Assembly (NCBI GenBank): GCA_036346405.1
Contig: CM070562.1
Location: 98,792,284-98,856,283 of the forward strand
DNA from: Phyllostachys edulis
Lineage: Eukaryota > Streptophyta > Magnoliopsida > Poales > Poaceae
Direction of reading: 5' to 3'
DNA: 64,000 bases
Part shown: in pieces, positions 1 to 12,400 of the stretch
How the letters are laid out: every line of letters begins with the position of its first letter
Numbering within the stretch: position 1 is the stretch's first letter
The notes under the pieces: generated by a model
Database searches by the model: none
Seen by the model: only the letters and a program-made list of their open reading frames with translations
What the model was told of the DNA's origin: nothing
Program-made: the position numbers and the translations under genes

Positions 1-15
1 ACTTTAACTTTACAG

Positions 16-3000
16 GTTATCACGCTGGCAGTTGTGTCATTTGGAGTGGCTGTAGCCACTGTTACCGATTTAGAGTTCAACTTTTTTGGTGCTTGTGTAG
101 CATTCGCTTGGATTGTCCCTAGTGCAGTAAACAAAATCCTGTGGTCAAATTTGCAACAGAGTGGAAATTGGACTGCTCTTGCGTAAGTTCTAAGTTCTGC
201 TTTCCCTTCCGCGTAGGCCTGTGTTCCGTTGTTCTTCCCCTAACACAGATTACTCGAACAGATTGATGTGGAAGACAACCCCCATTACTATATTTTTCTT
301 ATTGGCATTGATGCCTTTGCTGGATCCCCCGGGCTTGCTGTTGTTCAATTGGAATTTCAGAAACAGCTGTGCTATTATAATTTCTGCATTGTTTGGTTTC
401 CTTCTCCAGTGGTCTGGCGCTTTGGCACTTGGGTGAGATATAATCTCTCTTTAAATGATCGTACTTCCTTATTTCATTCAAAATGGCCATTTCTCTATCC
501 AAGATTTGCGAAAAGACATGTTCTTAAATTTTATCTTGCAACAAGTCTAATACCCGATAAAAGAATTTGCTGATGCACAATATTCATAGTTGCATGCACA
601 CTGCATAGACTAATTAATATTGGTGTTACGAATATTGTGTATGTATTGACGAGGTCCAATAGGCAATATATATAGGAGTACAAGGGGTGTTTGTCATATA
701 CAGATAAGAAAATACAAAAGGTAGATAAGGAAACACAAAAGGACTCCTATCTCTAACATATCTCTAACACTCCCCCTCAAATGCAAGGCATATGTAATAG
801 TATTATATTTGGAAAGGGTTGGCACTAAAATATGTAAAATCCAAAATCCGAGTCTTGATAATGTCGTCGTAACATGCAGCTCTTGGAAAATATATTGAGT
901 ATCAAAAAATCTCCTCCCATCTAGGGTCGTGCGACAGCCTATAAAGCACAAGGTGCAAGGGCTGAGAAAGTAGTGACAAGCAAGAGCAAAGTCGACCGTG
1001 GTAACACGACTAAGAAGATAATGAAACCGATAAAAAAAATAGAGAAAGCTATCAAATCAAGTCGAAGAGAAATAGATAGAAGCATGTCGGCACAAATCGA
1101 AGCCCAAGACGGCGATGGCGCGAAAGAAGCGCGGCGGCCTTAGAAGCTCGGGGCGGTGGCTAAGAGAGAAGCGGCGGCATCACAACGACTTCTACGATCT
1201 GCACGCGGCTCAGAAAGAAGAGCAGGAGCGGCGGTTGCTGTCATATAGAAGGCAATTCTTATGCTTCTATGATTGACAATAAATTTATGGACTGCATGGC
1301 TCAGACGAACTCAAAGATAGAGTGGTACGAACTTGGATGGACACAACGGAAGCAACGAGACAAAAAAGAAAATGACTCAAATATAACTAGCAAAACTAGC
1401 AGTAGCACGCATAACTAGAAGTAAGACTCCAACCAAACTAGAGCACCCAACCCCCAGTGTCAGCATCAGCTGAAGATACTAGCAAAGCTTGTCCGATCAC
1501 AAGGCGTTAAGAAACCAATCTCCATCCAGAGTCTTCCATCCCAATCGGGCAGCATCAACTCGTCTCCAACATGCTCCCTCCCACTTTTCTCTACCCATAT
1601 CCACAACCAGTGCCCCGAGAGAGCCTAGGCGACAAGAGTCTTTCAGCACGCAGCGGTAGCCCGAGGAGAAAGAACTCTGGCGGTGAAGGCCCGGTGGAGC
1701 AGAGCACCCGGGTGTAGAGGACCCGGTCGGCGGCTGCATCGGGCAATGAGGACGAGGCGGAGCTCGGGGCTACCGAGGCAGCGCGGCGAACCAGCGGGGG
1801 GGGGGGGGATCCGTCATCCTTGAGCCAAGGCCGGCAATGGCGAATCCCGCCAGATCCGACCGGATTTGGCCGATAAGATAACTAGTGACGCCGGATCCGG
1901 TGGGGGAGCTCGAGGACGATGTTGGTGTTGGTGTTGGTGTTGGTGCGGGGGCCATGGCCTTCCGTCGGTGCAGCGGAAGTCGAGACTGTGAGAAGCAATC
2001 CGACGACGAACAGCCACGACCACGATTCTTGATGCCAAAGAAGATGACAATGCTGCTATTTGCTTGCTACCGCTTGACGACTACAACTGGAAGGAGGCCA
2101 CCCCCGGGAGTGAAGATGGGTCCTCCCGGGGGTAGTGGCAGCGGAGGCGAGTAGAGGCTAAGAGGCGGCGGTGGCTACAGTAACCTTAAAACTTTACTCC
2201 GATTCCATGTTATGAATATTGTGTATGTATTGATGAGGTCCAATAGGTAATATATATAGGAGTACAAGGGGTGTTTGTCATATACAGATAAGACAATACT
2301 AAAGGTAGATAAGGAAACACAAAAGGACTCCTATCTCTAACATATCTCTAACAATTGGCACATCAGATATGTAGTTTTTTTTTTTTTTGGAAAATTGTGT
2401 GTGTTTCCCATATGATCCCCACACTCTTTTATTTATAGTCTAAACATTGAATTCAACTCTAACACAACATTAAATCCGACTCCAACACAGCTCCTTACTA
2501 GGATCCTAATACTAACTCACCAATACTCCCACTCAAGATGGGCCGAAGATAACAATCATGTCCATCTTGTTACATATTTTAGAACACTCGCTATGACATA
2601 ATCCTTTAGTGAAACAGTCAGCCAACTGCCCACTAGACTTGATATACTCCAACTTCAGCATCCTACCATCGAGCTTCTTCTTGATGAAGAACCTATCAAT
2701 CTCAACGTGCTTGGTATGATCATATTGTACATGATTGTTAGCAATGTTAATTGCAGATTTATTGTCACAATGCAACACTAAGAGATTATTCCGTCATACT
2801 TGAAGCTCATATAATAAATCCTTCATCCATATCATTTCACTCAAACACAATGTCATTGCTCTGTATTCTGTCTCTGTAGTAGACCGAGCCACAACCTCCT
2901 GCTTCTTGCTTCTCCATCACTGCTCGCCCAATCAGCATCACAATACCCTTCCACATTCAGATGCCGATTCTTCTTGAACCAAAGGCCTTTCCCAGGGCTA

Positions 3001-6000
3001 CTATTCAAATACCGCAGGATTCGATAGACAACATCCATGTCATGTTCTAAGATCTTGCATATATCGATTGTATATGAAATATCAGGTCTTATATGGCACA
3101 AATAGATGAGACGCCCTACAAGCCTTTGATAAGCTTCCTTGTCAACTGGATCTCCCGACTCAGCATATAGCTTGTGATTCTTATCAATAGGTGAAGTAAT
3201 AGGGTGACACCCAAGCATACCTGTTTCTGCCAACAGATCAAAGACATACTTACTCTGGGAGAGAACTATACCATTCGAAGAATGGACAATCTCAATTCTA
3301 AGAAAGTATCGAAGAGGTTCAAAATCTTTCACCTCAAATGCCTCTCCTGGTGTTTTCTTCAATGACTTGATTTCCTCAGCATCATCTCCTGTAATCACAA
3401 TACTATCAACATAGACTGTTAATATGGTGATATGTGATCATCTATGCCTATAAAACACAGTATGATCTCCACTGCACTGAGAATAGCTCGCACTACAGAC
3501 TGCACGCTTGAATCTACCAAACCATGCCCTTGGAGTCTGCTTCAGATCGTATAAAAACTTCTTGAGTTTACACACCTTCCTATTGGTATGCCTGTTCTCA
3601 AAGCCTGAAGGCATCTCCATGTATACCTCCTCTTGTAAATCACCATGTAGAAAAGCATTCTTTACATCTAATTGATGTAGGCGCCATCCGAAGTTAGTTG
3701 CACAGAAGATCAACGTTCTTACCATGCTTATCTTCGCCACTGGTGCAAAAGTCTCATCATAGTCTACCCCATATGTTTGACTATAACCTTTTGCAACTAA
3801 CCGTGTCTTGTATCTCTCTATCTTGCCTTTAGGAGTTTGCTTAATCGTAAACACCCATTTGCATCCTACTGCCCTTTTTCCTGCTGGAAGTGGAACAAGA
3901 TCCTATGTCTTGTTCTTCTAAAGTGCACGAAGCTACTCCTTCATGGCATCCTTCCACTTAGGATCCTGCTTAACAGCTCGCCAATCTTTTGGAACATGCA
4001 CTGTCTAAAGAGATGTAATGAATGCTTTATATGCAAGTGAAATATGAGGATATGATATAAAATTTGCAATGTCATGCTCAAAGCCATACCGGACTGGAGG
4101 CTATCAGGCATTAGTTCTAGTTTCCCTACGTTGTGCACGTGGTAACTCTATATGTGAGTGATTAGAAGGAACATCACCACTCCTCCCAAGGGGAGGTAAG
4201 ACTTGATGGGGAGAGAACCGATGAGAGATTTGGGACCGGATCAACAAGCAAGACCGCCTGTTCAGGCTGTGGCTGTTCTGGTTGCGTCTTAGGTGTCGAC
4301 ATACTCAGTTCTATTGTCTGTTCGAAGAATTCGAACCTTTGTATCAAACTGAGTAGCAACCATCCTATGGGAGTCCTGAAAACACCGAAGGACCTCACTC
4401 TTGTGCGTCATCACACAAATCCAAGTCATACGAGTATAGCAATCAATAAATGTAACAAACCACTTAAAACCACTCACAGAAATAACTGAGCATAGATCGT
4501 GTATGCTTTCCAAATTCGCAAGCATCACACACAAGTTTACTCTCGTCTATCTTTTTGAACAAATTAGAGTATAGCTAACTTAAACTCTCAAATGATAGAT
4601 GTTCCAAGCAACGATGATGTAACAAAATTTCTCCCGCAATTCCTCCTATAACCACAACTGGTGCCGCATCAACCTGATCAATGTACCACATCCCATTATG
4701 CCTTATTCCAGTCCCAATCCACTTTCCAATTCTCTTCTCCTGAAACAAATACGAATCCTCATCAAATGTGTCAGTGCATTTGAATTGGTCAATGATAGAA
4801 CTAATTGAAAGAAGGTTGATTGGAAAGGAGGGAACATGCAAAATGGCGGATAAAGCAATGGATGATGTACACTCTACAGATCCTACACCCTGAATAAGCT
4901 GGGAGGTTCTATCAGCTATTTGTACAGTTCCAGAATGAGTATGTAGGGTGTAAGATGCAAATGTACTAAGTGAATCTGTGACATGTTTGGATGCCCCTGA
5001 ATCTATGATCCAATCAATATGAGAGTGCTTATATGTGGATACAAGTGCATGTGCTTGAGTACCTTTGCCCACGTGGGCGTAGTTGATAAAGTTACCAACA
5101 GAGGTGGAATCATGAGAAGTCTCCAATGCTTTTCCCTGCTGCCACTTCTCCCACTGCATAGCTTGCTCGCCTGTGAGAATAACAGATGTGATCTCTTCTA
5201 TTAGGGCCATATTAGCCCTGGGGCCAACTCGGCCTCTTCCTTGACCTCCACCTCCACAACCATCACGATCTCCACCTTGGCTTCGATAATCTCCAACTCG
5301 GCCTCCACGACCACCACGACCTCTACCTCGACCTCCATAATGTGGAGAAGGACAAGCACGACTCATATGTCCTCTCATCCCACAGTTATAGCACTCCCTA
5401 TCATCTGGTATGGCGTATGCTGATCTGACCGGGTTGTCCCCCATTAGTCGAACCTCCTCTTGCACCATAGCCGAAATAGTCTCCTCCATAGTAGAAAAGT
5501 TTGCCAAGTGAAACATGGCATCTCTTCTACTCTCAAACTTTCGGTTCAGCCCCTTCAGAAAGTGTGTAACTTGTCTGCGTTGCAGCCACATCCTGCCAGT
5601 CTCAATATCACCAGCACATGTTAACTGCAGTGGATCATAGTGATCTACATCTGCCCACAACTGCTGCAGCTCACTAGCATACTCCTGGACGGTCTTCTCC
5701 TCCTGTTTCGGGGCCTCCACCTTGCCTTGGACCTCCACCATCATCATCAAATTTCCTGCTTTGGAGTACATGTTGCTCAACATCTTCCACGTCGCCGGTG
5801 CACTCTGCATCATCTCTACCATCCGAGCGATGGATGGAGACATCAAAGGTAGCAACCAAGCTATCACCAAAGAGTTGGTGGTACTCCATACCCTCCAATT
5901 CATGCTCGCTTTGTCTACAGGCTCAACACAAGTCTCCTACAGGTAGTGCTCTACCCTTTTTGTCCTCAGAATCACCTGAGCCCTTCTAGACCAACTCAGA

Positions 6001-8701
6001 TAATTCTTGCACCCTTCCAACTTTACATCATTTCGCATCAGCTCCAGCTTTTATTCAGATGACCCTGCAGTAGCTATTGGACCTATCATACCCGTCGCTA
6101 AGAGGTCCTGTAACATGGTCCTCACGTCACCTTGCGTGACCAGCGGGGAAGTAGTATCAATAATTGCCTTCCTCTTCTCTTCTACTGCCCTTATTGTGGC
6201 TTCTTCCTCCTTCCTCACAGCTTCAATCTCCTCAGGGGTCATCTTCTCAAATAATCGGAGCAATGCTAATTACTACCAAGATATGCCGCGCGTATCTCCC
6301 ACGATCATGGCAATCCTTCACGCATCAACGTTCTGCCGACCCTCGATGACTGCCTTCACGGTTACCCAAATCATACAGAATCGTAACATCAGTTTTTTTT
6401 GAGAAGAAAACTCTCCTTTTTTCTCTCTCCTCATCTCACCTATTTCTTCACCTACGACATCTTTCTTCTTCAGAAATAGACCGAGAGGCGACCCGAGGTG
6501 GATGGCGATGGCGACCTTCTTCCTCTGCTCGCCAAAGCCTTCTTCTTCTTCAGATCCAGATCGAGGCGACCCGGCGGCTAGTGACTCGAGGCGATGATGT
6601 CGTCGGCGGCTTCGCTTGGCAATTTGGTGACTGAGGCGATGGCGCTTAAGGTAACCTTCTTAGTCGGCGATTAGCGACCCGAGGTGATGGATCCGTGGCA
6701 GAGGTGGCAACTTCTTCCTCTCCCTCGATCGGCGGATCTGATCCCCTCCTCCACCGCCGATGGTCTGGCGGTGCACCCGCAGCCCGGGCTCGCCTGCAAG
6801 GCGACGATGCAAAGGGGGCCGACGGCTGCTGAGGTGGCGATGCGAAGGGACGAACGATAGCGGCGACGGCTGAGGTATGTAAGGGCTAGGGGTAGGGTTC
6901 AGTCGAAGATGTGCACGGGATGGCTCTGAGGCTCTGATACCCTGTAGTTTTTTTTGGTAAAATTGCGTGTTTCCCTTAGGATCCCTATGTTAGAATAGAT
7001 GTTAGAATAGAAACTCTTTTATATTTTCTTATCTGTCTTTTGTATTACCTTATCTGTATATAGCATACACCCCTTGTATACACTATATATATTGCCCATT
7101 GGGGCTCTTCAATATTCATAACATGGTATCAGAGCAAAGATTAGGGTTAGGGTTTGCTACCGCCGTCGCCGCCGCCTAGCCGCCGCTCGTCCTTCGCTGC
7201 CACCCCCGAAGGAGCAATCTCCGCTCCCCGGGGCGGACACATTAGTCGTAGTCTTTTGGAAGCAGCAGCATCCAGTCCTCGTCGTCGCCCCGAGCTTCTA
7301 AGGCCACCGCAATTCTTTCGCGCTGCCGTCGTCGTGGGCTTCAATCTGAGCTGTCATGCTTCCACCTATTCCTATTCGGCTTGATTTGACAGCTCTCTCT
7401 ATTCACGTCAGTTTCATCATCTTGTTCGTCGTGTTGCCACGATTGACTTTCTCAGCCCCTGCACCTTGTGCTTTATAGGCTGTTGCACGACCCCGGATGG
7501 AGGAGATCTTTTGATACTTGACATATTTTCCAAGAGCTGCATGCTACGACGACATTATCAAGACTCGGACTTTGGATTTTCTATATTTTAGTGTTAATCC
7601 TTTCCAAATACAACGCTATTGTATACACCTTGCATTTGAGGGAGGCGTTAGAATAGGAACTCTTTTATATTTTCTTATCTGCCTTTTGTATTGTCTTATC
7701 TGTATATGGCATATACCCCTTGTATATACTATATATATTGTCCATTGGGCCTCTTCAATATTCATAACACCCCACACCCTTCATTTATAGTCTAAATATT
7801 GAATCCGACTCTAACACAACATTAAATCCGACTCTAACATGACTCCTTACTAGGATCCTAATACTAACTTGCCAACAAGATATGGAGACGATTACAATTG
7901 AAGTAACCTAGCTACTAGTTTTGGCATCTTGTTGGAGAGTGGCTGATGAAAAAGACTTGAATAAGATCTGTAAACTGCCAATTTATTTTATTCACTCACA
8001 CTTCAACCAAAAAAGAAGCTACCCTTGATGGCAGCTGGTATGCTAATTTACATTGAAGTTTTCTTTCTGGTAGTTATGCTGAAACATGCCATTCTTTCTA
8101 GAAAGTAACTTACAAAATATCTTTCTTTTTTTAAACAAAAACTATCAAACTATAGTAACGTCAGCTATCAAGAAGTCTAGTCCATTGCAATTTTGTTTTG
8201 AACGACAGTCTAGTCCATTACATGTTGGCAGCTTCATGAAAACAGTGTGGCAACACAAATTCACAACCGAAGGGTGAAATTGCAATCATCTGCGTTGGGA
8301 GATAAGAAACATACTGAAAAATGGCCGTACATCTTATCTGCCATGACTGCATAAATATTGAAATCTCGGTAAAAGCAGTTGGGGCCTGAGTCCTTGCTTA
8401 CTAATTCCATTTTGCTTGTCTCAGTGCGACCTCCGCTCTGTCCCACGTTGTGCTGGGCCAATTCAAGACCATCGTCATAATGCTCTCCGGTTATCTGATC
8501 TTCAGCTCGGATCCTGGAATCACCAGCATCTGTGGAGCTGTTGCTGCTCTCGGTGGCATGTCTTTCTACACTTACCTGGGGTTGAAGGAGTCCGCGACCA
8601 GCGGCAAAAAACCGCCTTCAAGACAGAATTCCTTTTTGGGGAAGCCAAAAGTTACTGCAGACGGGGAGAATCCAGATTCAGAGCATGATGATTCTGTATA
8701 A
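16..8701 (+). CDS. Nucleotide-sugar/triose-phosphate translocator family transporter, C-terminal exons
   Basis: This is the 3' part of a multi-pass solute transporter of the drug/metabolite superfamily (NST/TPT type), which exchanges nucleotide sugars or sugar phosphates across Golgi or plastid membranes. Three exons join in frame: 16-182, 262-432 and 8425-8701, stop TAA. The earlier exons lie outside the window. Visible are hydrophobic helices (VITLAVVSFGVAVATV, IFFLLALMPLL, IIISALFGFLLQWSGALALG), then GATSALSHVVLGQFKTIVIM. That last stretch is the conserved penultimate helix in which the family keeps a small-residue/His/Lys pattern. The tail after the last helix is hydrophilic and ends EHDDSV. 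Introns are GT-AG, and the last is about 8 kb because of transposon insertions. The family is clear; the transported substrate cannot be read from the sequence. Confidence 0.85.
624..2353 (-). mobile_element. Short-LTR (TRIM-like) non-autonomous retrotransposon, copy A
   Basis: Two near-identical 146-bp LTRs (624-769 and 2208-2353) bound the element, and a 5-bp target duplication ATTGG lies at 619-623 and 2354-2358. On the minus strand the LTR starts TGTTAGAG and ends ..CATAACA. Next to the right LTR is a primer site resembling TGGTATCAGAGC (here TGGAATCGGAGT), and a purine tract (TTTGAGGGGGAG) abuts the left LTR. No gag or pol domain is present in the 1.4 kb interior, so it must have been moved in trans. 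It lies in the last intron of the transporter, opposite to the gene. The ends of the interior match copy B at 6988-7769, but about 0.9 kb in the middle (roughly 1230-2160) has no counterpart there. Confidence 0.9.
2533..2778 (-). pseudogene. copia RNase H fragment
   Basis: This minus-strand reading frame holds the C-terminal part of copia RNase H, including LHCDNKSAINIANN and the typical YDHTKHVEIDRFFIK motif. It ends a few bases inside the internal side of the 3' LTR. It belongs to the element at 2370-7877 and is separated from RT by frame breaks. Confidence 0.85.
2853..3854 (-). pseudogene. copia reverse transcriptase, broken into two frames
   Basis: Frame 3854-3438 contains the RT start, with YKTRLVAKGYSQTYGVDYDE and QLDVKNAFLHGDLQEEVYM. 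Frame 3398-2853 contains the RT thumb/connection region (LRYFLRIEI, LSQSKYVFDLL, YQRLVGRLIYL). The catalytic YVDD region falls at the break between them, where a frameshift destroys continuity. This is the polymerase of the copia element at 2370-7877, and it is non-functional as it stands. Confidence 0.88.
4289..4534 (-). pseudogene. copia integrase core fragment
   Basis: The minus-strand frame reads VTFIDCYTRMTWICVM and later ILRTDNRTEYVD, the copia integrase core around its second Asp (the usual SDNG/E-type site). Zinc-finger and C-terminal integrase parts are mostly absent or out of frame, so integrase is truncated. Upstream is the gag/protease frame at 4575-5903; downstream is RT. Confidence 0.8.
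4575..5903 (-). pseudogene. copia gag and protease
   Basis: The 442-residue minus-strand frame carries the UBN2-type gag domain (KMLSNMYSKAGN, VQEYASELQQLWADVDHYD). It continues with a CX2CX4HX4C zinc knuckle (ECYNCGMRGHMSRAC), a Gly/Arg-rich stretch, and the aspartic protease site WIIDSGASKHVT. The gag-pre-integrase region with HHRCLEHLSFESLS ends it. A further N-terminal gag piece (FEKMTPEEIEAVRKEEE) is in another frame at 6263-6051, so the start of gag is frame-shifted. These are the capsid and processing functions of the element at 2370-7877. Confidence 0.88.
6988..7769 (+). mobile_element. Short-LTR (TRIM-like) retrotransposon, copy B, nested in copia LTR
   Basis: The LTRs are 6988-7123 and about 7646-7769. 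The primer site TGGTATCAGAGC directly follows the first LTR at 7124, and a purine run (TTTGAGGGAGG) precedes the second. It interrupts the copia LTR at its ATCCC site, leaving an imperfect 5-bp duplication (CCCTA/CCCCA). The interior is only about 0.5 kb and non-coding. Its last 200 bp match the interior of copy A (624-2353) in inverted order, so both belong to one family. The 5' LTR begins with a tandem doublet of TGTTAGAATAG. Confidence 0.88.
7883..8424 (+). other. Distal part of the transporter intron
   Basis: This is ordinary AT-rich intron DNA between the copia target duplication and the terminal exon. A short direct repeat, AGTCTAGTCCATT, occurs twice near 8174-8220. Nothing else is recognisable. 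A pyrimidine-rich tract and CAG at 8422-8424 form the splice acceptor. Confidence 0.6.
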
Positions 8702-9239
8702 GTTGAGAAGTAGTCGTCCTCCTGATTGCCTCACTCGAAAGATCCCAACGGAGAAGCCAGTGAACGCATGATTGGTAGCCTATGAACTAGCTTTGCTTGA
8801 GGTAATTTTGGTCGGTTGTAATTTGTCATCGACTGAACTCGTTGTACATAGAAACACTTTTGATTTTACAGTTCTCATAGGTCTAAGAACCATCGTCTAC
8901 CGTGTCAATTGCTATGTGTGTACCCCGAGAGAATGGCGCTCCGTCTAACAGTTAACACTAGCAGAGGTAGCCATTCCTCGTGAACCTCTCGCGTGCGGTG
9001 CCCCGACCCTCTCAGGCGTGCTCCACGGCCACATTTCCACTCACCTTGCCCGCTGCAACGCAAAACCCCACGGTCCGCACCTCAACTCCGCGCGCCGCCC
9101 ACCACGGCACGGGCAGCACCGGTCGAAATTCCTATCTCGGGCCTCTGAACTCCGCCTCGCGTGGGCCGTCCGGTTAAGTCGGACCAAACGGGTGCGCGCT
9201 ATCCTATCTGGAAAAAGATTAAAAAAAGCAAGCAAAACC
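8702..9239 (+). other. Transporter 3' untranslated region and intergenic spacer
   Basis: No gene is visible. The first 150-200 bases are presumed 3' UTR of the transporter. From about 8980 the spacer becomes GC-rich, but its short frames show no recognisable domain. Confidence 0.5.
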
Positions 9240-9260
9240 TGCCATGTTCGGTGAAATCAT

Positions 9261-9423
9261 AGGCCCGGCCCTTCAAAGCCCAATCGGCACGCCAGGTCCG
9301 GCAGGACGTTCGCTCGTTCTCCCCCAGGCCGAGGGTTAAAACGGGTTAGGGTTTTAGGGTTCTACTTCTTTCTCCGCTCTCCCCATTCGGCAGCCACCCT
9401 TCCCCACGCAGCGACGGTCTCCC
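9261..9423 (+). promoter_or_regulatory. Promoter/leader of the NOP2 gene with site II and telo-box motifs
   Basis: A site II element (TGGGCT, on the minus strand) is at 9277-9282. A telo-box (AAACCCTA, on the minus strand) lies in a TTAGGG-like run at about 9343-9361, just upstream of the start codon at 9424. This pair is an established signature of plant ribosome-biogenesis promoters and matches the product encoded downstream. No clear TATA box is visible. The transcription start is inferred to lie near 9360-9380. Confidence 0.6.
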
Positions 9424-12400
9424 ATGGCGAAGAAGGCTACGCAGCGTAGGCAGCAGCCGCCGCCGCCGCCGCCCGCGGCGAAGAAGGAGAAGGCCTCCCC
9501 GAAGGCGTCGAAGAGGGCGGCGCCCAAGAAGCAGAAGATCCTCGAGTCTTCCTCCGACGACTCCGAGAAGGAGCAGCAGCAGCAGCTCGAGGAGGAGCCC
9601 GACCTCGACGTCCCTTCTGACTCCGACGCCGAGGAGCTCTCGGACGCCTCCTTGGAGGGGAGCGACAGCAGCGGCGACGAGGAGGAAGAGGAGGAGGACG
9701 GCGACGACGACCCCCTCGCTGACGACTTCCTCGCCGGTAGTGACGACGGAAGTGGTAACGCTCAGATTACATGAGGATTAGATATGTACTATTGAATTGA
9801 ATTAGCTTGAGCGGTTTCAATTTCGTTCATATCAAGTCATTCTACCGTAGAATTCATGTGAGCTAGTACAATGCACTGGTATGTGAATGTAATGCTTGAT
9901 TTTGTATCTTTGGAATTGCTATTGATGACTGTTGAATTTATTAGACGGAGATGATTCCGGAGTGGACTCGGATGAGTCAGATGACCTTGAGGCGAAGTCA
10001 CGAGCAATCGATGAAGACAAGGAGAAGGCGGAAGAAGAGGCAGAGGAGGAACTTAAACTCAACATAAGATCAGAATATGATGAATTCCGATTGCCCACGA
10101 AGGAGGTTGCTTTTCCGCCTTCCGTTCTCATTCTTTCTCCGTTCAGGGTTGTTTTATTATTGCAGTTTTCTAGGTTACATGGACTTATATCATCGTTTAA
10201 ACTCTGCAGGAGCTGGAGGAAGAGACACTTAGACCACCTAACCTGCCAAATCTTAAAAGGAGGATATCAGAAAGTGCGTTCATCTAATATCTTTTATATT
10301 TATTTAAGTTCATGACTTCCTTTAAAAAGACAGAGAACTGATAAGGGTTTTTTGGGGCAAGGCTGATAGTTGCTTGTGTAAACGAGATGCATTTCTTGTT
10401 GCTTGTGTAATCTCTGATGGCAAAGTTAATTGTTGCAACTGTGGCAACCTACAAGTAATAAAAGCAGTGCATAGAGATCGTATGCATAGCTATACTGTTA
10501 ATCTATTTTTTCTTAGAGTAGACCACTTTGATATTCTGGACTGTTGATGGGCTGCAACCTGTAGACCTTTCTGATTGTTATTGGTTTTCCTGCCTAGTTG
10601 TCCGGGTACTCTCAAACTTTAGCAAGCTGAGGCAAACAGATGTCGCACGAAAAGATTATGTCAATCAGCTCAAGGCTGACGTGATGGCATACTATGGATA
10701 CAATGATTTTCTCGTTGAAGCATTTATTGAGGTGAGCTGCCTATCTTATGCAGTGATTGTTTGATATCTTTGATGCACTATTTCTTTCAGTTTAGTTGTG
10801 TAGTGATCCAACTGCCTGAGATCAGTAATTGCAAATTGTCTGTCTGGAATGATTATTAAAAAAGTTATCAGATTTAGCTGCTGTTGTAATTAACATTATT
10901 GGTGTTATTATTGTGCAGATGTTCCCAGCTGTTGAGCTTGTTGAGCTACTGGAATCTTTTGAGAAAAGACCACCTGAGTGCCTGCGGACAAACACACTAA
11001 AGGTATACAATTTTGATTTTTGAGTCAATCTCTTGATATCTATGTTTGGTACCTCAGAGTTCATGGTTCTTCATCTCTTGCTTCAGATTCATCTCTGCTT
11101 CATTAAGTTTGTCTGTCTGATCTGATTTGTTGGTGATGTTTGCAGACGCGGAGGAGGGATCTTGCTGCTGCCCTTATACCAAGAGGGTTTAATCTGGATC
11201 CGATAGGGAAGTGGTCAAAGGTATTATTTGATTCTATCTATTTCCTTTACACAGGTAGTAAGTAAATATTAAAGCAACTCTTCCGGTGTCAAAAATGGCA
11301 GGTAGGATTAGTTGTATATGACTCCACTATTTCTTCTGGTGCCACGGTTGAATATATGGCTGGACATTACATGGTATCTTTTTTTCTCCCCCTTATCATT
11401 TTGTTAAGAACTTAAGATTTTTTTCATCTACTCTCCTTCCATTAACATTTGTATTAATTTAAAAAATTGCGATTACAGAAACAAGGGGCAAGTTCTTTCT
11501 TACCAGTGATGGCTCTTGCTCCTCAGGAGAAGGAGCGAATTGTTGATATGGCGTAAGATGTTTTCCCTTCTCTCATACTCGTGTTGCAATAGTTCATTTA
11601 TCTTATGACTTAAAAATTAAGATAACTCTGTCTTCTTGTATGTAAGCCTTGAGCCTTCTCATGCTATCCTATATCATGTGTTTTGCTTCTAGATTTGATG
11701 TTAATCTTTAATTGAATTGTTCATGTGGAACTGGTGGTAGAAGTTATGTCCTCATTTCCAAAGTTGGAAACTGATTATTTTCTTTATTCCAGGGCTGCCC
11801 CAGGTGGCAAGACTACATACATTGGAGCTCTTATGAAGAATACTGGTTAGTGCATTATGCCTGTTTTGACTACAATGTGTTCCTTTCCTTTAGAGTAATT
11901 TGGCTATCTGTAATTGATGTCCAGTTGCCTGTCAAATGAAATACAAATACCTTGTTTTCTTCATCTGTCATACACAGGGATAATATATGCAAATGAGTTC
12001 AATGAGAAAAGGTTGCATGGACTGTTGGGCAACATACATCGTATGGGTGTCACAAATACCATAATTTGTAACTACGACGGTAAAGAGGTGAGCAAACAGT
12101 ACAACTATTATTACTTGGTGCTTAAAGCCTTCTATAGAGCATCTGATATGCCAAAGGGTAGTACAAGTAATTCTATGCACCAAGTTAGCATCATAATTTG
12201 CTGGTCTTTGTCCAGAATAATGCAACCAAGATAATATAATGGTTTGTAGAAAATATTAAATGAAAGTGAAAGAGCGTTTTTACGTGAACCTCTGTTTATA
12301 TAGGCACCATAGCTAATACTTTTCGGTCCATTTCAATCATAGAAAAAATGAATTTGGAATCCTGGTAATTTTTTAGTCGCTTCAGTTAGGTGTATCGTGT

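Larger units (their letters stand above)
2370..7877 (-). mobile_element. Ty1/copia LTR retrotransposon, degraded
   Basis: LTRs of about 150 bp lie at 2370-2525 and 6943-7877, the latter interrupted by the element at 6988-7769. The target duplication AGATA is at 2365-2369 and 7878-7882. On the minus strand the primer site GGTATCAGAGCC follows the 5' LTR, and a purine tract (CTTGAGTGGGAGT) precedes the 3' LTR. The order gag-protease-integrase-RT-RNase H is that of copia elements. The pol frame is broken and part of integrase is missing. It lies 11 bp beyond the ATTGG duplication of copy A in the same intron. Confidence 0.92.
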
